A stretch of 64,000 bases of DNA, taken from assembly GCA_002862125.1 (NCBI GenBank), contig PHSP01000001.1:496001-560000 (forward strand), given 5' to 3'. Position numbers and translations under genes: made by a program. How positions within the stretch are numbered: the stretch's first letter is position 1; every line of letters begins with the position of its first letter. Of this stretch, positions 24,966 to 34,755 are shown in pieces. The notes below the pieces were generated by a model. That model saw only the letters and a list, made by a program, of their open reading frames with translations, ran no database searches and was not told the origin of the DNA. The stretch comes from Methylobacter sp. KS41 (lineage in GTDB: Bacteria > Pseudomonadota > Gammaproteobacteria > Methylococcales > Methylomonadaceae).

Positions 24966-25292
24966 ATGATTGATAAACCTAAGCAAGTAACAACGTTAAT
25001 GCAGAAATTGAAATCGCATCTGCCCATTCCGGCTAAGGCAACGGACGCGCTTATACGTAATCTGCGTACCAACTCAATAAACATTTCATCCAATACAGGT
25101 ATAGAAATTAAGGATGTGATGTATATGGGTGATGAAGGCGGTATTTGTTGTGCCCTAAGGGTTATAGATCAAGATGAAGTCGCTGTTGTGGTGTCAATAA
25201 CCAATCTCCGTTTACCAAATACACACCCGCTTTCACCAGACATACGTGCCTACCAAACCCTACGAACGAAGAAATTGGCCAGAATTCGTTGA
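24966..25292 (+). CDS. Hypothetical protein, 108 aa
   Basis: A small soluble protein (MIDKPKQVTTLMQKLKSHL...) with a possible beta-rich middle (GIEIKDVMYMGDEGGICCALRV). I do not recognise its family. It precedes a 308-aa unknown gene and a RecD2-like helicase on the same strand, and the three may travel together. The coding call rests on length and its position in the plus-strand run. Confidence 0.5.
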   Translation: MIDKPKQVTTLMQKLKSHLPIPAKATDALIRNLRTNSINISSNTGIEIKDVMYMGDEGGICCALRVIDQDEVAVVVSITNLRLPNTHPLSPDIRAYQTLRTKKLARIR

Positions 25293-25488
25293 GACTCAAT
25301 TTTCCGGGCGGCTGATGCTTCCTACTTTCGCCACTCCAGTTTTTAGCTTGAGCTTATAATCGGTCTAAAATTTAGATCAAAGGGCCGTCCATCCTGTCAA
25401 TCAGGAATGGTATTGAACTAACGTGAGCAATGGATGTGCCGACGAGAGAAGGTGCATCAAACTTGATATCGATAACTAAAAGTAAGAC

Positions 25489-26415
25489 ATGAGAAAAATA
25501 GCCACTAAAGTGTTAAAACAAATAAACAAGGCCAATACCAGAAAAGTTATTGATCTCAATGACTATCGACAGCAGAAAAAAGCAACAGAAGACCTGTTCA
25601 ATCAAATAATCACCACAGAAACAGCCATTAAAACCGGACATGATCCTTTACATGCTGTTTATATCCATACCCAAAACTTATTATCGATACTGGTAGAAGC
25701 CTTACAAGCTATTCCCGAACCGGCTTTGAGTCGTTTCTTTAATACCGTTGCAGCGGCTGATGATGCCTATGTTCCAAGCAGTCCTCCCATGAGCCCACTC
25801 ACGAAAAGTTATTTTAATTGTTGGTTATTGTTTGATATTACTGCCGGACTACATAAAGAAACTTTCACGACAATTATCATCGACCTGGCAAATCAGTTCG
25901 GTTTACACAAAGCTATGTTGGAAGTCATGCAGGCGATGCAAGACTCTCGAATGGGCATTTATGAATTGATGGGACGTCAGGGTAACAAAATTTTATTAAG
26001 GGAGCTAACAGGCAATGCTGTCATTCCCTGTATCTGCCCAGCGGATTACCGGGGAACACAGCAAGGTGAGCTGTGGTTTGTAAGGATTCTGCCGCCTGTC
26101 TTAGCGCCATTTGATTACAGTGTTATCTTCACTACACCCTATGTATTGCTTAGCCCCGACAAAAATAGCTGGGAAGCGTATCTTAACCGCACGATTAGCG
26201 ACAAGAAAACCAAGACAACGGCAAACTCCCTGGAAAACCTGATGAAACAGGGCTTGTCAGATAATTATTGGAATGAGTATATTTTCCAGGCCTATGTGAA
26301 TCACAAACCAGACGTTATTTATCTTAAAGGGTTGCCTGATGTCAGTTCATCCAGACCCCATCACACCGATGTGCCCAAGTATGCATCACTATTACCGGAT
26401 AGCCCTTTATCATGA
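25489..26415 (+). CDS. Hypothetical protein upstream of RecD2, 308 aa
   Basis: A soluble protein with a basic N-terminus (KKATE, RKVIDLNDYRQQKK), a helical middle, and a C-terminal part with VIPCICPADYRG and WFVRILPP. I know no clear family. It ends 25 bp before the RecD2-like start and is very likely co-transcribed with it. Confidence 0.6.
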   Translation: MRKIATKVLKQINKANTRKVIDLNDYRQQKKATEDLFNQIITTETAIKTGHDPLHAVYIHTQNLLSILVEALQAIPEPALSRFFNTVAAADDAYVPSSPPMSPLTKSYFNCWLLFDITAGLHKETFTTIIIDLANQFGLHKAMLEVMQAMQDSRMGIYELMGRQGNKILLRELTGNAVIPCICPADYRGTQQGELWFVRILPPVLAPFDYSVIFTTPYVLLSPDKNSWEAYLNRTISDKKTKTTANSLENLMKQGLSDNYWNEYIFQAYVNHKPDVIYLKGLPDVSSSRPHHTDVPKYASLLPDSPLS

Positions 26416-26439
26416 GCAACTAGCGTTAACCGGCCGTCG

Positions 26440-28911
26440 ATGAACACTATTACTGAAGTTCTTACCGGCATTGTCAGCAGGGTGACTTATCACAACCCCA
26501 CGACGGGCTGGTCGGTACTGCGTGTTCAACCCTTTCAGTCGCCACAACAACAAGAAACAGTCACGGTTCATCAAACTAAAGTCTTTGCCGGCGCCACCAT
26601 GGAATTTCGTGGTGCCTGGACCATTGATCATAAATACGGCCGGCAATTCAAAGCCACCGAAGCAATTGAAAAAAAACCTGCCACGACGGCCTCTATTGAA
26701 AAATATCTCGGTTCTGGGCTCATTAAGGGAGTGGGTCCGCAAACTGCAAAACAAATTGTTAAATATTTCCAGAAAGACACCCTGGCCATCTTTGAAAATG
26801 AGATACATCGCTTAACTGAAGTCCCCGGCATCGCCAAAAAGAAACTAAAAATAATTGAGCAGGCCTGGACTGAGCACCGTGCTATCAGAGAAGTGATGAT
26901 GTTTCTTCAGGGCCATGGCATCAGCACCTTGTTTGCGGTGCGCATTTATAAGGAATATGGCGATAAAGCGATCGCGATGGTCACAGAAGATCCCTATCGG
27001 CTGGCGAATGATATTTATGGGATTGGCTTTTTCTCCGCGGATAAAGTGGCGCTGAGTATTGGCTTGGCGGAAAACAGCCTACCACGTATGATGGCAGCAA
27101 TAAAACATGTGTTGGCCGCCAGTCGTGAGGAAGGCCATTGTTATCTGACCGAACCACAGATCAATACCGGCATCATTGAACTGATTGCAATAAACTTGGG
27201 TGAACGGCTAAAAGATTACCTGGACTTAATGCAACAATCCGGGCAGTTATGTACCCGACGATTGAACAAAGATAATGTGGAAACCATCGGCTATTACTCA
27301 AAGACCCTTTTTTATGATGAAACCGCTGTCGCTGCCGTACTGCGGGGAGTACAGGAGCCTGTCGCGAGTGAGCCGGAGAGAATTGCCCAGTGGGTCACTG
27401 CCTATTGTCAGAGTAAACACATCGCGTTAAGTGATGAACAAGCCAATGCCGTTAACGGTGTGGTGCAACACCGATTTTCAATACTGACTGGCGGCCCCGG
27501 CTGTGGTAAAACCACGACGACCTTAGTGATCGTTCGACTACTGGAGGCCATGAACAAGACCGTTTTACTGGCTGCTCCTACGGGACGTGCTTCGCAGCGG
27601 ATGAGCGAGGTGATTGGCCGAGAAGCTAAAACTATTCATCGACTGCTGGAATGGAAAGGCGGTGAGTTCCAGATGAATGAAGCCTCTAAATTAAAAACTG
27701 ATTTCTTGATTGTTGATGAATGCTCGATGTTGGATATCAGTTTAACAGCCTCCTTATTAAAAGCAGTACCCCCTACTTGTCAGGTGCTGTTTATAGGCGA
27801 TCCGGATCAATTGCCTGCTGTAGGCGCAGGTAATGTCCTTAAGGATATGATTGCTTCCGAAGTGATCCCCTGTTTTCGATTAACGCAGGTTTTTCGCCAG
27901 GCGCAAGCCTCCTTGATCATCCAATACGCGCATCAGATTAATAAAGGACTAACACCTGCTATTGAGTCACCATTTAAAAACCCTGAGCTCTGGCATAAAA
28001 GAGCTGATTGTTTGTTTATTGATTCGGATGAGGCGACGCAAGAGCAGTTGGGTTTTATTACCCGAGTGAAACGCCATTTTGATTGGAAAAACCCTGAATT
28101 GGAGAACCTGGTTGCCGATCAGTCCCATCAGTCACCCTACGAGTTCAGAATAGAAGAGGCTATCAAGTCCGCCTATGAAGTGGACTTCGTGGTCCCTGAT
28201 AAATTCAAACATGTGGATATTGAGCAATTAACACAAAGTGAAGCTCAGGTTGATGCGTTGAAAGCTGTAGTGAAGAAAATACATCCGTGGTCTTCACTGC
28301 ATTATGGCCTATCTGCTGTTGATACCGTGGTTAAGCTTTATCTTGAGTGGATTCCTAAATACCACGGACAGGATACAGAAATTCAGATTTTAACCCCCAT
28401 GACTCGAGGTAGTCTGGGTTCTGCCAATCTCAATCAGGTGATTCAAGCAAAAGCTAACCCACCCGCTGAAAACAAGTGTCAATTGAAAGTGGGGGAACGG
28501 CTATTCAGAGAAGGAGATCGGGTGATTCACCGTCGTAACAATTACGATCTGAATGTCTTCAATGGGGATATTGGCAAAATCGTTACGATAGATAATGAGG
28601 AACTGACAGCTGTGGTTTCTTTTTATCCGGATCACAGAGTGGTGAACTATAAAAAAGAAGATATTATGGAGCTCAACTTGGCTTATGCGATTACCATTCA
28701 TAAGTCTCAGGGCAGCGAGTTTAAAGCGGTTATTATTCCCATTCTTAGCCAACATTTTAAAATGCTTTATCGTAATCTTGTTTATACGGGATTAACGAGG
28801 GTAAAGACTTTAGCGGTCTTTGTCGGCACCCGGAAAGCCTTAGCCATGGCGATACGACAACAGGATGTGAGCCAGAGACAGACGACTTTAGAGGTCTTGA
28901 TTAAGGCGTAA
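26440..28911 (+). CDS. RecD2-type ATP-dependent DNA helicase
   Basis: An 823-residue superfamily 1B (5'-3') helicase. An N-terminal OB-like and helix-hairpin-helix region (GSGLIKGVGPQTAKQI, VPGIAKKKLKII) precedes the motor. Motor motifs are Walker A GGPGCGKTTTT near residue 350, DECSMLD, GDPDQLPAVGAGNV, and the C-terminal AYAITIHKSQGSEF and YTGLTRVK. The length is near that of other RecD2 proteins, with an extra segment around residues 530-620. There is no RecB or RecC nearby, as expected for RecD2. It may belong to the integrase module. Confidence 0.93.
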   Translation: MNTITEVLTGIVSRVTYHNPTTGWSVLRVQPFQSPQQQETVTVHQTKVFAGATMEFRGAWTIDHKYGRQFKATEAIEKKPATTASIEKYLGSGLIKGVGPQTAKQIVKYFQKDTLAIFENEIHRLTEVPGIAKKKLKIIEQAWTEHRAIREVMMFLQGHGISTLFAVRIYKEYGDKAIAMVTEDPYRLANDIYGIGFFSADKVALSIGLAENSLPRMMAAIKHVLAASREEGHCYLTEPQINTGIIELIAINLGERLKDYLDLMQQSGQLCTRRLNKDNVETIGYYSKTLFYDETAVAAVLRGVQEPVASEPERIAQWVTAYCQSKHIALSDEQANAVNGVVQHRFSILTGGPGCGKTTTTLVIVRLLEAMNKTVLLAAPTGRASQRMSEVIGREAKTIHRLLEWKGGEFQMNEASKLKTDFLIVDECSMLDISLTASLLKAVPPTCQVLFIGDPDQLPAVGAGNVLKDMIASEVIPCFRLTQVFRQAQASLIIQYAHQINKGLTPAIESPFKNPELWHKRADCLFIDSDEATQEQLGFITRVKRHFDWKNPELENLVADQSHQSPYEFRIEEAIKSAYEVDFVVPDKFKHVDIEQLTQSEAQVDALKAVVKKIHPWSSLHYGLSAVDTVVKLYLEWIPKYHGQDTEIQILTPMTRGSLGSANLNQVIQAKANPPAENKCQLKVGERLFREGDRVIHRRNNYDLNVFNGDIGKIVTIDNEELTAVVSFYPDHRVVNYKKEDIMELNLAYAITIHKSQGSEFKAVIIPILSQHFKMLYRNLVYTGLTRVKTLAVFVGTRKALAMAIRQQDVSQRQTTLEVLIKA

Positions 28912-29234
28912 GCCATAAGGGCCAGACATAAACCGGCAATCTGGAAACACTCACCAGCAAAGCAGACATTGGGATATACTTATTTTTAGGTTTTATGATC
29001 GCCTTATTTCGGCCAACTGGAGACAGACGGTTACGCTCAACCAGCGTCTGCAATATTAGCGATTGCAGTCGTTCACACAATTCGCCGTATTTAACCATTG
29101 ATTCAGACCTAATTCGCATTCCTAGGCCGTGAACATCAGCCAATCAAACCCTCTAATTAGATTGACGAAATTTGTGGAGGCATTGTCTTGCAACTGCTAA
29201 TCTAGCTTTTTCTATTTAATATTTGGAGTAGACG
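28912..29234. other. Intergenic region before TetR gene
   Basis: Non-coding as far as I can support. An 80-codon minus frame (28901-29143) overlaps the helicase end and has no recognised product. The last ~80 bp hold the promoter and ribosome-binding site (TTGGAGTAG) of the TetR gene. Confidence 0.4.
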
Positions 29235-29855
29235 ATGATTAGCATCACGAAGGTTGATTCTGATCCCGTGCGCGAACGGTTACTCAAAGCGGCTCTCGAC
29301 AGTTTTTTGTCTGATGACTACCACAAAGTCACGACACGTCTTATCGCTGAAAAGGCTGATGCCAATATCTCGATGATCCGTTACTACTTTGGCAACAAGG
29401 AAGGCTTATACGAAGAGATGATCCGCGACACCCTAATCCCGCTACTTGATGTGTTAGACGGACAGATGTTGAATTCCGTCGATGGGTTTAAAGACTTTTT
29501 TAATCTGTATTACGAGACGATGTCCAATCGCCCCGAGTTTCCGAAATTGATCTTGAAAGTCCTGGCGCTTAACCAAGGTCCCGGTCGTCGCTTTATCCAA
29601 CAGCTATTGGAACGTGGACGCACACGCGGCATCCAGAAGGTGGACGATCTAAAGTCCACAGGACAAGTCACTGCTTCCTTAGACCCTGACATCGTTCGTA
29701 TGGCATTTGTCAGCCTGGCAATGATGCCCATGCTGTTGAAAGATATTTTTGAACAGCAGATGGGGCGATCGATGGATGCGGAATTTCTCGAAAAATTGGC
29801 CGAGTTCAATGGCCATTTATTTGCTATGGGCTTGACTCCGACTAGCGCGGAATAA
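29235..29855 (+). CDS. TetR/AcrR-family regulator of the downstream O-methyltransferase
   Basis: A 206-residue TetR-type protein. Its helix-turn-helix is KVTTRLIAEKADANISMIRYYFGNKEGLYEEM (about residues 31-62), and a family-typical C-terminal helical domain follows. It is preceded by TTGGAGTAGACG. The next gene, an O-methyltransferase, starts 13 bp after its stop, so both are in one operon and the regulator probably controls its own unit. Confidence 0.88.
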   Translation: MISITKVDSDPVRERLLKAALDSFLSDDYHKVTTRLIAEKADANISMIRYYFGNKEGLYEEMIRDTLIPLLDVLDGQMLNSVDGFKDFFNLYYETMSNRPEFPKLILKVLALNQGPGRRFIQQLLERGRTRGIQKVDDLKSTGQVTASLDPDIVRMAFVSLAMMPMLLKDIFEQQMGRSMDAEFLEKLAEFNGHLFAMGLTPTSAE

Positions 29856-29868
29856 CGGAAAATTAACT

Positions 29869-30987
29869 ATGACATTACAAAAAAACTCAAGCAAAGTTCG
29901 CCGCTTTGCAAAGCTGATAAAGCTTGCAACTTGGCTACAGAATATCCCCAACAAGCTCACACCATCACCCTTTCGGCTCATCCAGATAGGTTCAGCGTTT
30001 TGGCAATCCTGTGCGCTGCATGTCGCGGTTCGGCTGGATATTGCCTCTGTTCTGGGTGATCAGCCGCTTTCCGTTGAAATCATTGCGGAAAAAGTCTTTG
30101 CACAACCGGATGCGGTTTATCGACTGCTACGCATGTTGACGGCCCTGGGCGTGTTTGAGGAAGTATCGCCTAGGGTTTTTCAGAACAATACGCTATCGGC
30201 TTATTTGCGGGAAGATAACCCTCAAAACGTCAAAGCAATGATTTTGATGCACAATTCGGATGAAATGAGTCGGCCTTGGTATCAGCAACTTGAACAAGGA
30301 GTACGTAACGGGGAAGTCCCCTTCCAGCTTACTCACGGCCGTGAGTTTTATGGCTACATGGATGATCATGAAGAATTCGATGCGCTATTTGCCAGCGCCA
30401 TGGACAGTGTCGACGCATTGACCGGCGACAGCTTTGCCACCGACTTCGACTGGGGACGATTTGATCGGGTCATTGATGTGGGTGGCTCGAAAGGTAGCAA
30501 ATCATTGGCACTATTAAAACGGCATTCACAGCTCACGGCTTTAGTGTTTGACCGGAATCAGGTTATTCAATCGGCATCAAACTACTGGACAGACAAAGAA
30601 TCGCCAGACCTTCTTTCCCGATTAAGCTACCAGGCGGGGAACTTGCTTGACTCGGTTCCCGCAGCTAAAAACGCTAAAGACATCTATTTGCTGAGCGCCG
30701 TACTGCATGGCATGGATGACCAAAATTGCATCAAAGTATTGCGTAATGTGGCCCGCGCAAGTTCGGGTACCGGTGCCCGCATTGCACTAATGGAGCTGGT
30801 TGTTCCGGAGTCAAAGGCCGATTTTTCCACTGCGGCTTTCGACCTGCAGATGTTCATGGCTACCCGAGGCAGGGAAAGAACACTACCTGAATGGCAGAAC
30901 CTTTTCGACCAAGCCGGATGGCTGCTTGAGGAAGAGATCAGCCTACAATCAATCGGCAAGATCCTGGTGTTGAGACTGAAAGATTGA
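29869..30987 (+). CDS. SAM-dependent O-methyltransferase (COMT/hydroxyneurosporene type)
   Basis: A 372-residue methyltransferase. An N-terminal dimerisation/winged-helix domain (SCALHVAVRLDIASVLGDQPLSVEIIAEK) is followed by a class I Rossmann domain with the SAM motif VIDVGGSKGSKSL (about residue 200) and LLSAVLHGMDD. This family methylates small-molecule hydroxyls. The substrate is unknown. It is co-transcribed with the TetR gene upstream. Confidence 0.85.
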   Translation: MTLQKNSSKVRRFAKLIKLATWLQNIPNKLTPSPFRLIQIGSAFWQSCALHVAVRLDIASVLGDQPLSVEIIAEKVFAQPDAVYRLLRMLTALGVFEEVSPRVFQNNTLSAYLREDNPQNVKAMILMHNSDEMSRPWYQQLEQGVRNGEVPFQLTHGREFYGYMDDHEEFDALFASAMDSVDALTGDSFATDFDWGRFDRVIDVGGSKGSKSLALLKRHSQLTALVFDRNQVIQSASNYWTDKESPDLLSRLSYQAGNLLDSVPAAKNAKDIYLLSAVLHGMDDQNCIKVLRNVARASSGTGARIALMELVVPESKADFSTAAFDLQMFMATRGRERTLPEWQNLFDQAGWLLEEEISLQSIGKILVLRLKD

Positions 30988-31257
30988 TAGGAGTGTGTTA
31001 TCGCAGATTAAAATCTGACCCTCGGTCATTAAAGAGTACCGATACTTGTCACAGGCAACAGCATGACTATTTTTACGTCCTTATGTAGCGCCGGACGCAT
31101 AGTCAGTTGCTCAAAGACCTGCTCGCCTAACTGCGGATGGTGGAACCTCCGTTCGCCTCCTTCGCGCTCAAGAACCGCCTGACTGTTCCAGCATTGGTAA
31201 AAATCACTGCTGCCCTCACATAGCTCATCCACTAACTCTCGTATTAATGGATCATCG

Positions 31258-32455
31258 CTCTGTACATGACAAAAATCAAACCTTATGGATAGGTTGAATA
31301 TTATCAATTGCTTGTAAAAAAGGCTGAAGAGCATAGCTAAATGCGGCTGTTGTTTTCAGCAGATTATCTCGCAACCAATCCAGCCCATATTTAAAATAGC
31401 TTTTTGCCAAACGCTTGTGTTTTTTAATCTTAATCGGCTTGATATTTTCATGCCGCCATTCGCCAGTGCGGTGCGCCCAGCAAAAAGCAATCACCGGAAC
31501 GACCAACAGCCGCTTGATGCGGGAGCGGTCAGTCACCCGCGTTTCCTCCAGGTTGAACCCGCGGCCTTTCAGGCAAGAAAACAAGGTTTCAATCTCCCAG
31601 CGCTTGGCATAAATGGCTATCGCATTAGGACAAGCTTTATCCGCTGCAATTATCAACAACTCCCCGTCTTCCAAGCGCAGGCCAGATAGGTAGACATCCA
31701 CGCCAGTCATCCTTTTTGCTTTACGAAGCGTGAGCGCTTCACCCACCTTGAGAAATTGAAATAGTTGTTTTACCTGTACAGCGTTGCCCTGGCTATTTGG
31801 GACTTTGGCATCCTTTTTAATGCGGATGTAAAAGCCAATATTTTCAGTTTTCAACCACGTTAACCAACGTTCGCCAATAAATTCTCGATCAGCCAAGATT
31901 CCCAATAAGCGCTTCTTGCCAAATTGCCTGATAAACCGCTTCATTATTGCGATACGTTCACGCGTGTCTGAGTTGCCTTTTTTGTTCAAGAGCAACCAAT
32001 AAATAGGAATGGCTACGCCCTTGTACACCACTGCTAGCATAAGGATGTTCAGGTTTTTCTTGCCCCATTGCCAATTGGTCCGATCCATCGCCAAATAAAA
32101 AGGGGTGTCAAGGAACCCAAATAGCGCCATGATGAACCAAGCCACTTTGTCGAAACTCAGAAAATGCCCATGTATGAAGCGTTGGATTCGCCGGTAACGC
32201 GATTCTTGCTGCGCGTCACTGGCAAATCCCATGGACATTTCAACCAAATTAATAGTCCTCGTTTTAAGAAGACCGATTAACATGCCTACAAAACAATCCA
32301 TTCTTGCTTTGTTCCAGGAAAAATGTTGGTTTAATATACTCGCTAGTTCGTTGATTTGTAGTTTACTGCTATCCATGTTCGCCAAAACAAAATGCAGTAA
32401 TTATTACATTTCAACGGACTGCATCAACTTTCTCTATTTTTTGTCATGTACAGAG
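31258..32455 (-). mobile_element. IS4-family insertion sequence with 9-bp target duplication
   Basis: A 1198-bp element with inverted ends beginning CTCTGTACATGACAAAAA and one transposase gene. It is flanked by the direct repeat GGATCATCG (31249-31257 and 32456-32464). The clean duplication and intact host-gene halves show a recent insertion. Confidence 0.93.
31276..32385 (-). CDS. IS4-family transposase
   Basis: A 369-residue DDE transposase. Catalytic signatures are YLAMDRTNWQWG (first Asp), GILADREFIGERW (second Asp) and the IS4 signature Y-x2-R-x3-E-x6-K in YAKRWEIETLFSCLKGRG. The frame is complete, so the element should be active. It is transcribed in the same direction as the interrupted regulator. 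Confidence 0.93.
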   Translation of the reverse strand: MANMDSSKLQINELASILNQHFSWNKARMDCFVGMLIGLLKTRTINLVEMSMGFASDAQQESRYRRIQRFIHGHFLSFDKVAWFIMALFGFLDTPFYLAMDRTNWQWGKKNLNILMLAVVYKGVAIPIYWLLLNKKGNSDTRERIAIMKRFIRQFGKKRLLGILADREFIGERWLTWLKTENIGFYIRIKKDAKVPNSQGNAVQVKQLFQFLKVGEALTLRKAKRMTGVDVYLSGLRLEDGELLIIAADKACPNAIAIYAKRWEIETLFSCLKGRGFNLEETRVTDRSRIKRLLVVPVIAFCWAHRTGEWRHENIKPIKIKKHKRLAKSYFKYGLDWLRDNLLKTTAAFSYALQPFLQAIDNIQPIHKV

Positions 32456-33166
32456 GGATCATCGTTATGCCTACCGCAATCGGCGCGAAATTCAGCCACT
32501 AATCTCGAACAGCGCATTTCCCAGCTATCTACTAATAGCTTTGCGGGTGGATAAGCAAATATAAACCGCAACAGATTAGGGGCTACGGCCAGAGACGTAT
32601 CACCCCAATTCAGAAATAACGTTTTGGCCTGTGTATTGGCAGCGATGACATCCCAGCGTCTATCCAGCACATACGCCGGGCAAGTCATCTGTTCAACACT
32701 GCGTAGCGCAGGTGTCGGTGGATGCAAGGTCATTTTCCCTGATTGTTCAGGGTCCGGTCGGGTAGCTAATTCAAACAAATAGGCGCGCTCTGCGGTTGTT
32801 AGCAGTAACGCCTGTGCCAGTCTTGCCAGCATTGCCGCAGAGGCTGCAATTTCGCGGCCCTGCTCCAGCCAAGTAATCCAGGTTACACTGACCCGACACA
32901 ATTGCGCTAATTCCTCACGCCTTAAGCCGGGCGTTCTGCGCCGCCCACCAGCCGCGAAGCCAACGCTTTCCGGGGCTATGCGTTGCCGGTGTAAACGGAT
33001 GAATTCACCCAGCTGATGACGTAAATCAGCGGGATGATCTGACGGGCTATTATTTATCATGTACTTATCCTGGATAGCTTTTATACCAGTATAAACTGTC
33101 ATATTGTACCAGCATATTAATTCCAATAATCTACATCTGAACGTCACTACTCAGAAACAGGAACAG

Positions 33167-33976
33167 ATGAATACTTACAACTGGAATGCCAAAGATTATC
33201 AGAACAACTCAAAAGCCCAACAAAAATGGGCAAGAGAACTGCTTGCCCATTTAAAGTTAACTGGCTCAGAAGACATTCTTGATTTAGGTTGTGGCGATGG
33301 GAAAGTCACCGCAGAAATTGCTGGCTTAGTGGTTAATGGCTCGGTGCTCGGCGTCGATAACTCAACGCAAATGATAGCTCTTGCAAAGGAAAACTATCCA
33401 TCAAGCCAGCATCCCAATCTGTCGTTTCAAGTCATGGATGCCAGTGATTTATTATTTGAAGACTGTTTTGATGTGGCTTTCTCAAATGCGGTGCTGCATT
33501 GGGTCACGAATCATCAACCTGTTATTGCAGGCTTGTATAAAAGCCTCCGGCTGGGAGGAAAAATTCTGCTGCGTATGGGGGGCAAAGGCGATGCTGCTGG
33601 GATACTGTCGATTATGAACGACGTTAAAGCGTCAACTAAATGGGCACAGTACTTTACTGATTTTGAATTTCCGTTTACTTTTTTAGGTGTCGATGATTAT
33701 CACCAGTTATTGCAAGACGCTGGATTTTCCATCATCCGTGTTGAACTCATTCCCAAAGATATGACGCATGACGGGAAAACAGAGTTGGAAGGCTGGATTA
33801 GAACCACCTGGCTACCGTATACAGACAGAATTCCAGAAGAAATGAAGAATGAATTTATCGAAGAGGTAGCTGATCAATATCTCGCTAAAATCCCGCTAGC
33901 CGCCGATGGAAAGGCGCATGTGGCGATGGTCATGATTGAAGTCGAAGCCAAAAAGATTCCAAACGGGGCAACTTGA
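33167..33976 (+). CDS. Class I SAM-dependent methyltransferase (trans-aconitate methyltransferase-like)
   Basis: A 269-residue methyltransferase with the SAM-binding motif ILDLGCGDGKVTAEIA (about residues 37-52), an acidic second strand GVDNSTQMI, and SNAVLHWV, typical of Tam-like enzymes. The start MNTYNWNAKDY at 33167 has CAGGAACAG upstream; the longer frame to 33104 runs into the regulatory region. It is divergent from the interrupted XRE gene, so its control may now be altered. The substrate is unknown. Confidence 0.85.
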   Translation: MNTYNWNAKDYQNNSKAQQKWARELLAHLKLTGSEDILDLGCGDGKVTAEIAGLVVNGSVLGVDNSTQMIALAKENYPSSQHPNLSFQVMDASDLLFEDCFDVAFSNAVLHWVTNHQPVIAGLYKSLRLGGKILLRMGGKGDAAGILSIMNDVKASTKWAQYFTDFEFPFTFLGVDDYHQLLQDAGFSIIRVELIPKDMTHDGKTELEGWIRTTWLPYTDRIPEEMKNEFIEEVADQYLAKIPLAADGKAHVAMVMIEVEAKKIPNGAT

Positions 33977-34034
33977 CCACAGAGCGCCGCGTCTATCCTT
34001 GAAGCGGCAGTAGCATTAGACAGGAGCTAAAATA

Positions 34035-34586
34035 ATGGGTAAGCAATACGCCGCACTCTCCGAACACACAATAAAGTTCATCTCAGAACAGAAGCTTTTT
34101 TTCGTCGGCACCGCAACAGAGGATAGTCGCGTAAATGTTTCGCCCAAAGGCATGGACACCTTTCGGGTTTTAAACAATAATCAGGTCATCTGGCTTAATG
34201 TAACCGGCAGCGGTAATGAAACAGCAGCGCATATCCAGAAAAATTCGCGCATGACAGTCATGTTTTGCGCGTTTGACGGGCCGCCGCTTATCCTTCGCCT
34301 TTATGGGAACGCCAGCGTGATTCACAAGAATGATCCCGACTGGGCAGAGCTTTTCGCCCATTTCAAACCGTTGCCCGGCGCACGCCAGATTTTTGATCTC
34401 ACCATTGATCTGGTGCAGACTTCCTGCGGCATGGCCGTACCTTATTACGCTTATACAGGCGACCGAGAACTGCTTACGGATTGGGCTACAAAAAAGGGTG
34501 ATGAAGGTTTGAAGCTGTATTGGAAAGAAAAAAACCAAGCAAGTATCGACAACATTGCTACCCACATAATTGAGAAAAATCTCTGA
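34035..34586 (+). CDS. Pyridoxamine 5'-phosphate oxidase-family flavoprotein
   Basis: A 183-residue split-barrel protein (FFVGTATEDSRVNVSPKGMDTFRVL, VIWLNVTGSGNETAAHI). This fold binds FMN or a related flavin. Members without the biosynthetic residues act as small reductases or are of unknown role. The start has AGGAGC upstream. It lies 58 bp after the methyltransferase gene and may share its transcript. Confidence 0.8.
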   Translation: MGKQYAALSEHTIKFISEQKLFFVGTATEDSRVNVSPKGMDTFRVLNNNQVIWLNVTGSGNETAAHIQKNSRMTVMFCAFDGPPLILRLYGNASVIHKNDPDWAELFAHFKPLPGARQIFDLTIDLVQTSCGMAVPYYAYTGDRELLTDWATKKGDEGLKLYWKEKNQASIDNIATHIIEKNL

Positions 34587-34755
34587 ATCGTAGAGGGTAA
34601 AACATAGAGTTCAATATAAAATTTGAGCATACAAAGGCGGATTGATGTTTGTTTTTTAGGGCTTGCTGGATTTGGGTTGAATGTGATCAACCTGTTGGAG
34701 CTATCCGTTACAGCCACTCCCGTCACCGAAGTAGACCGATTTACACCTTAAATCG

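Larger units (their letters stand above)
31029..33060 (-). pseudogene. XRE-family regulator with MmyB-like domain, interrupted by an IS4 element
   Basis: The 5' part (33060 to about 32456) encodes an XRE helix-turn-helix (RREELAQLCRVSVTWITWLEQGRE) and most of a MmyB-like ligand domain. The 3' part (about 31257 to 31029) encodes its C-terminus (LIRELVDEL...FHHPQLGEQVFEQLTMRP). A 1198-bp IS4-type element lies between, with a 9-bp duplication GGATCATCG on both sides. Removing the element and one repeat joins the reading frame exactly as HNDDP-LIREL. The start at 33060 is taken from MINNSPSDHP. The gene is divergent from the methyltransferase at 33167, its probable target. Confidence 0.92.

Noticed and set aside
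28901-29143. 80-codon minus-strand frame after the helicase
   Set aside because: Overlaps the helicase end, has no known domain, and the start context is weak.
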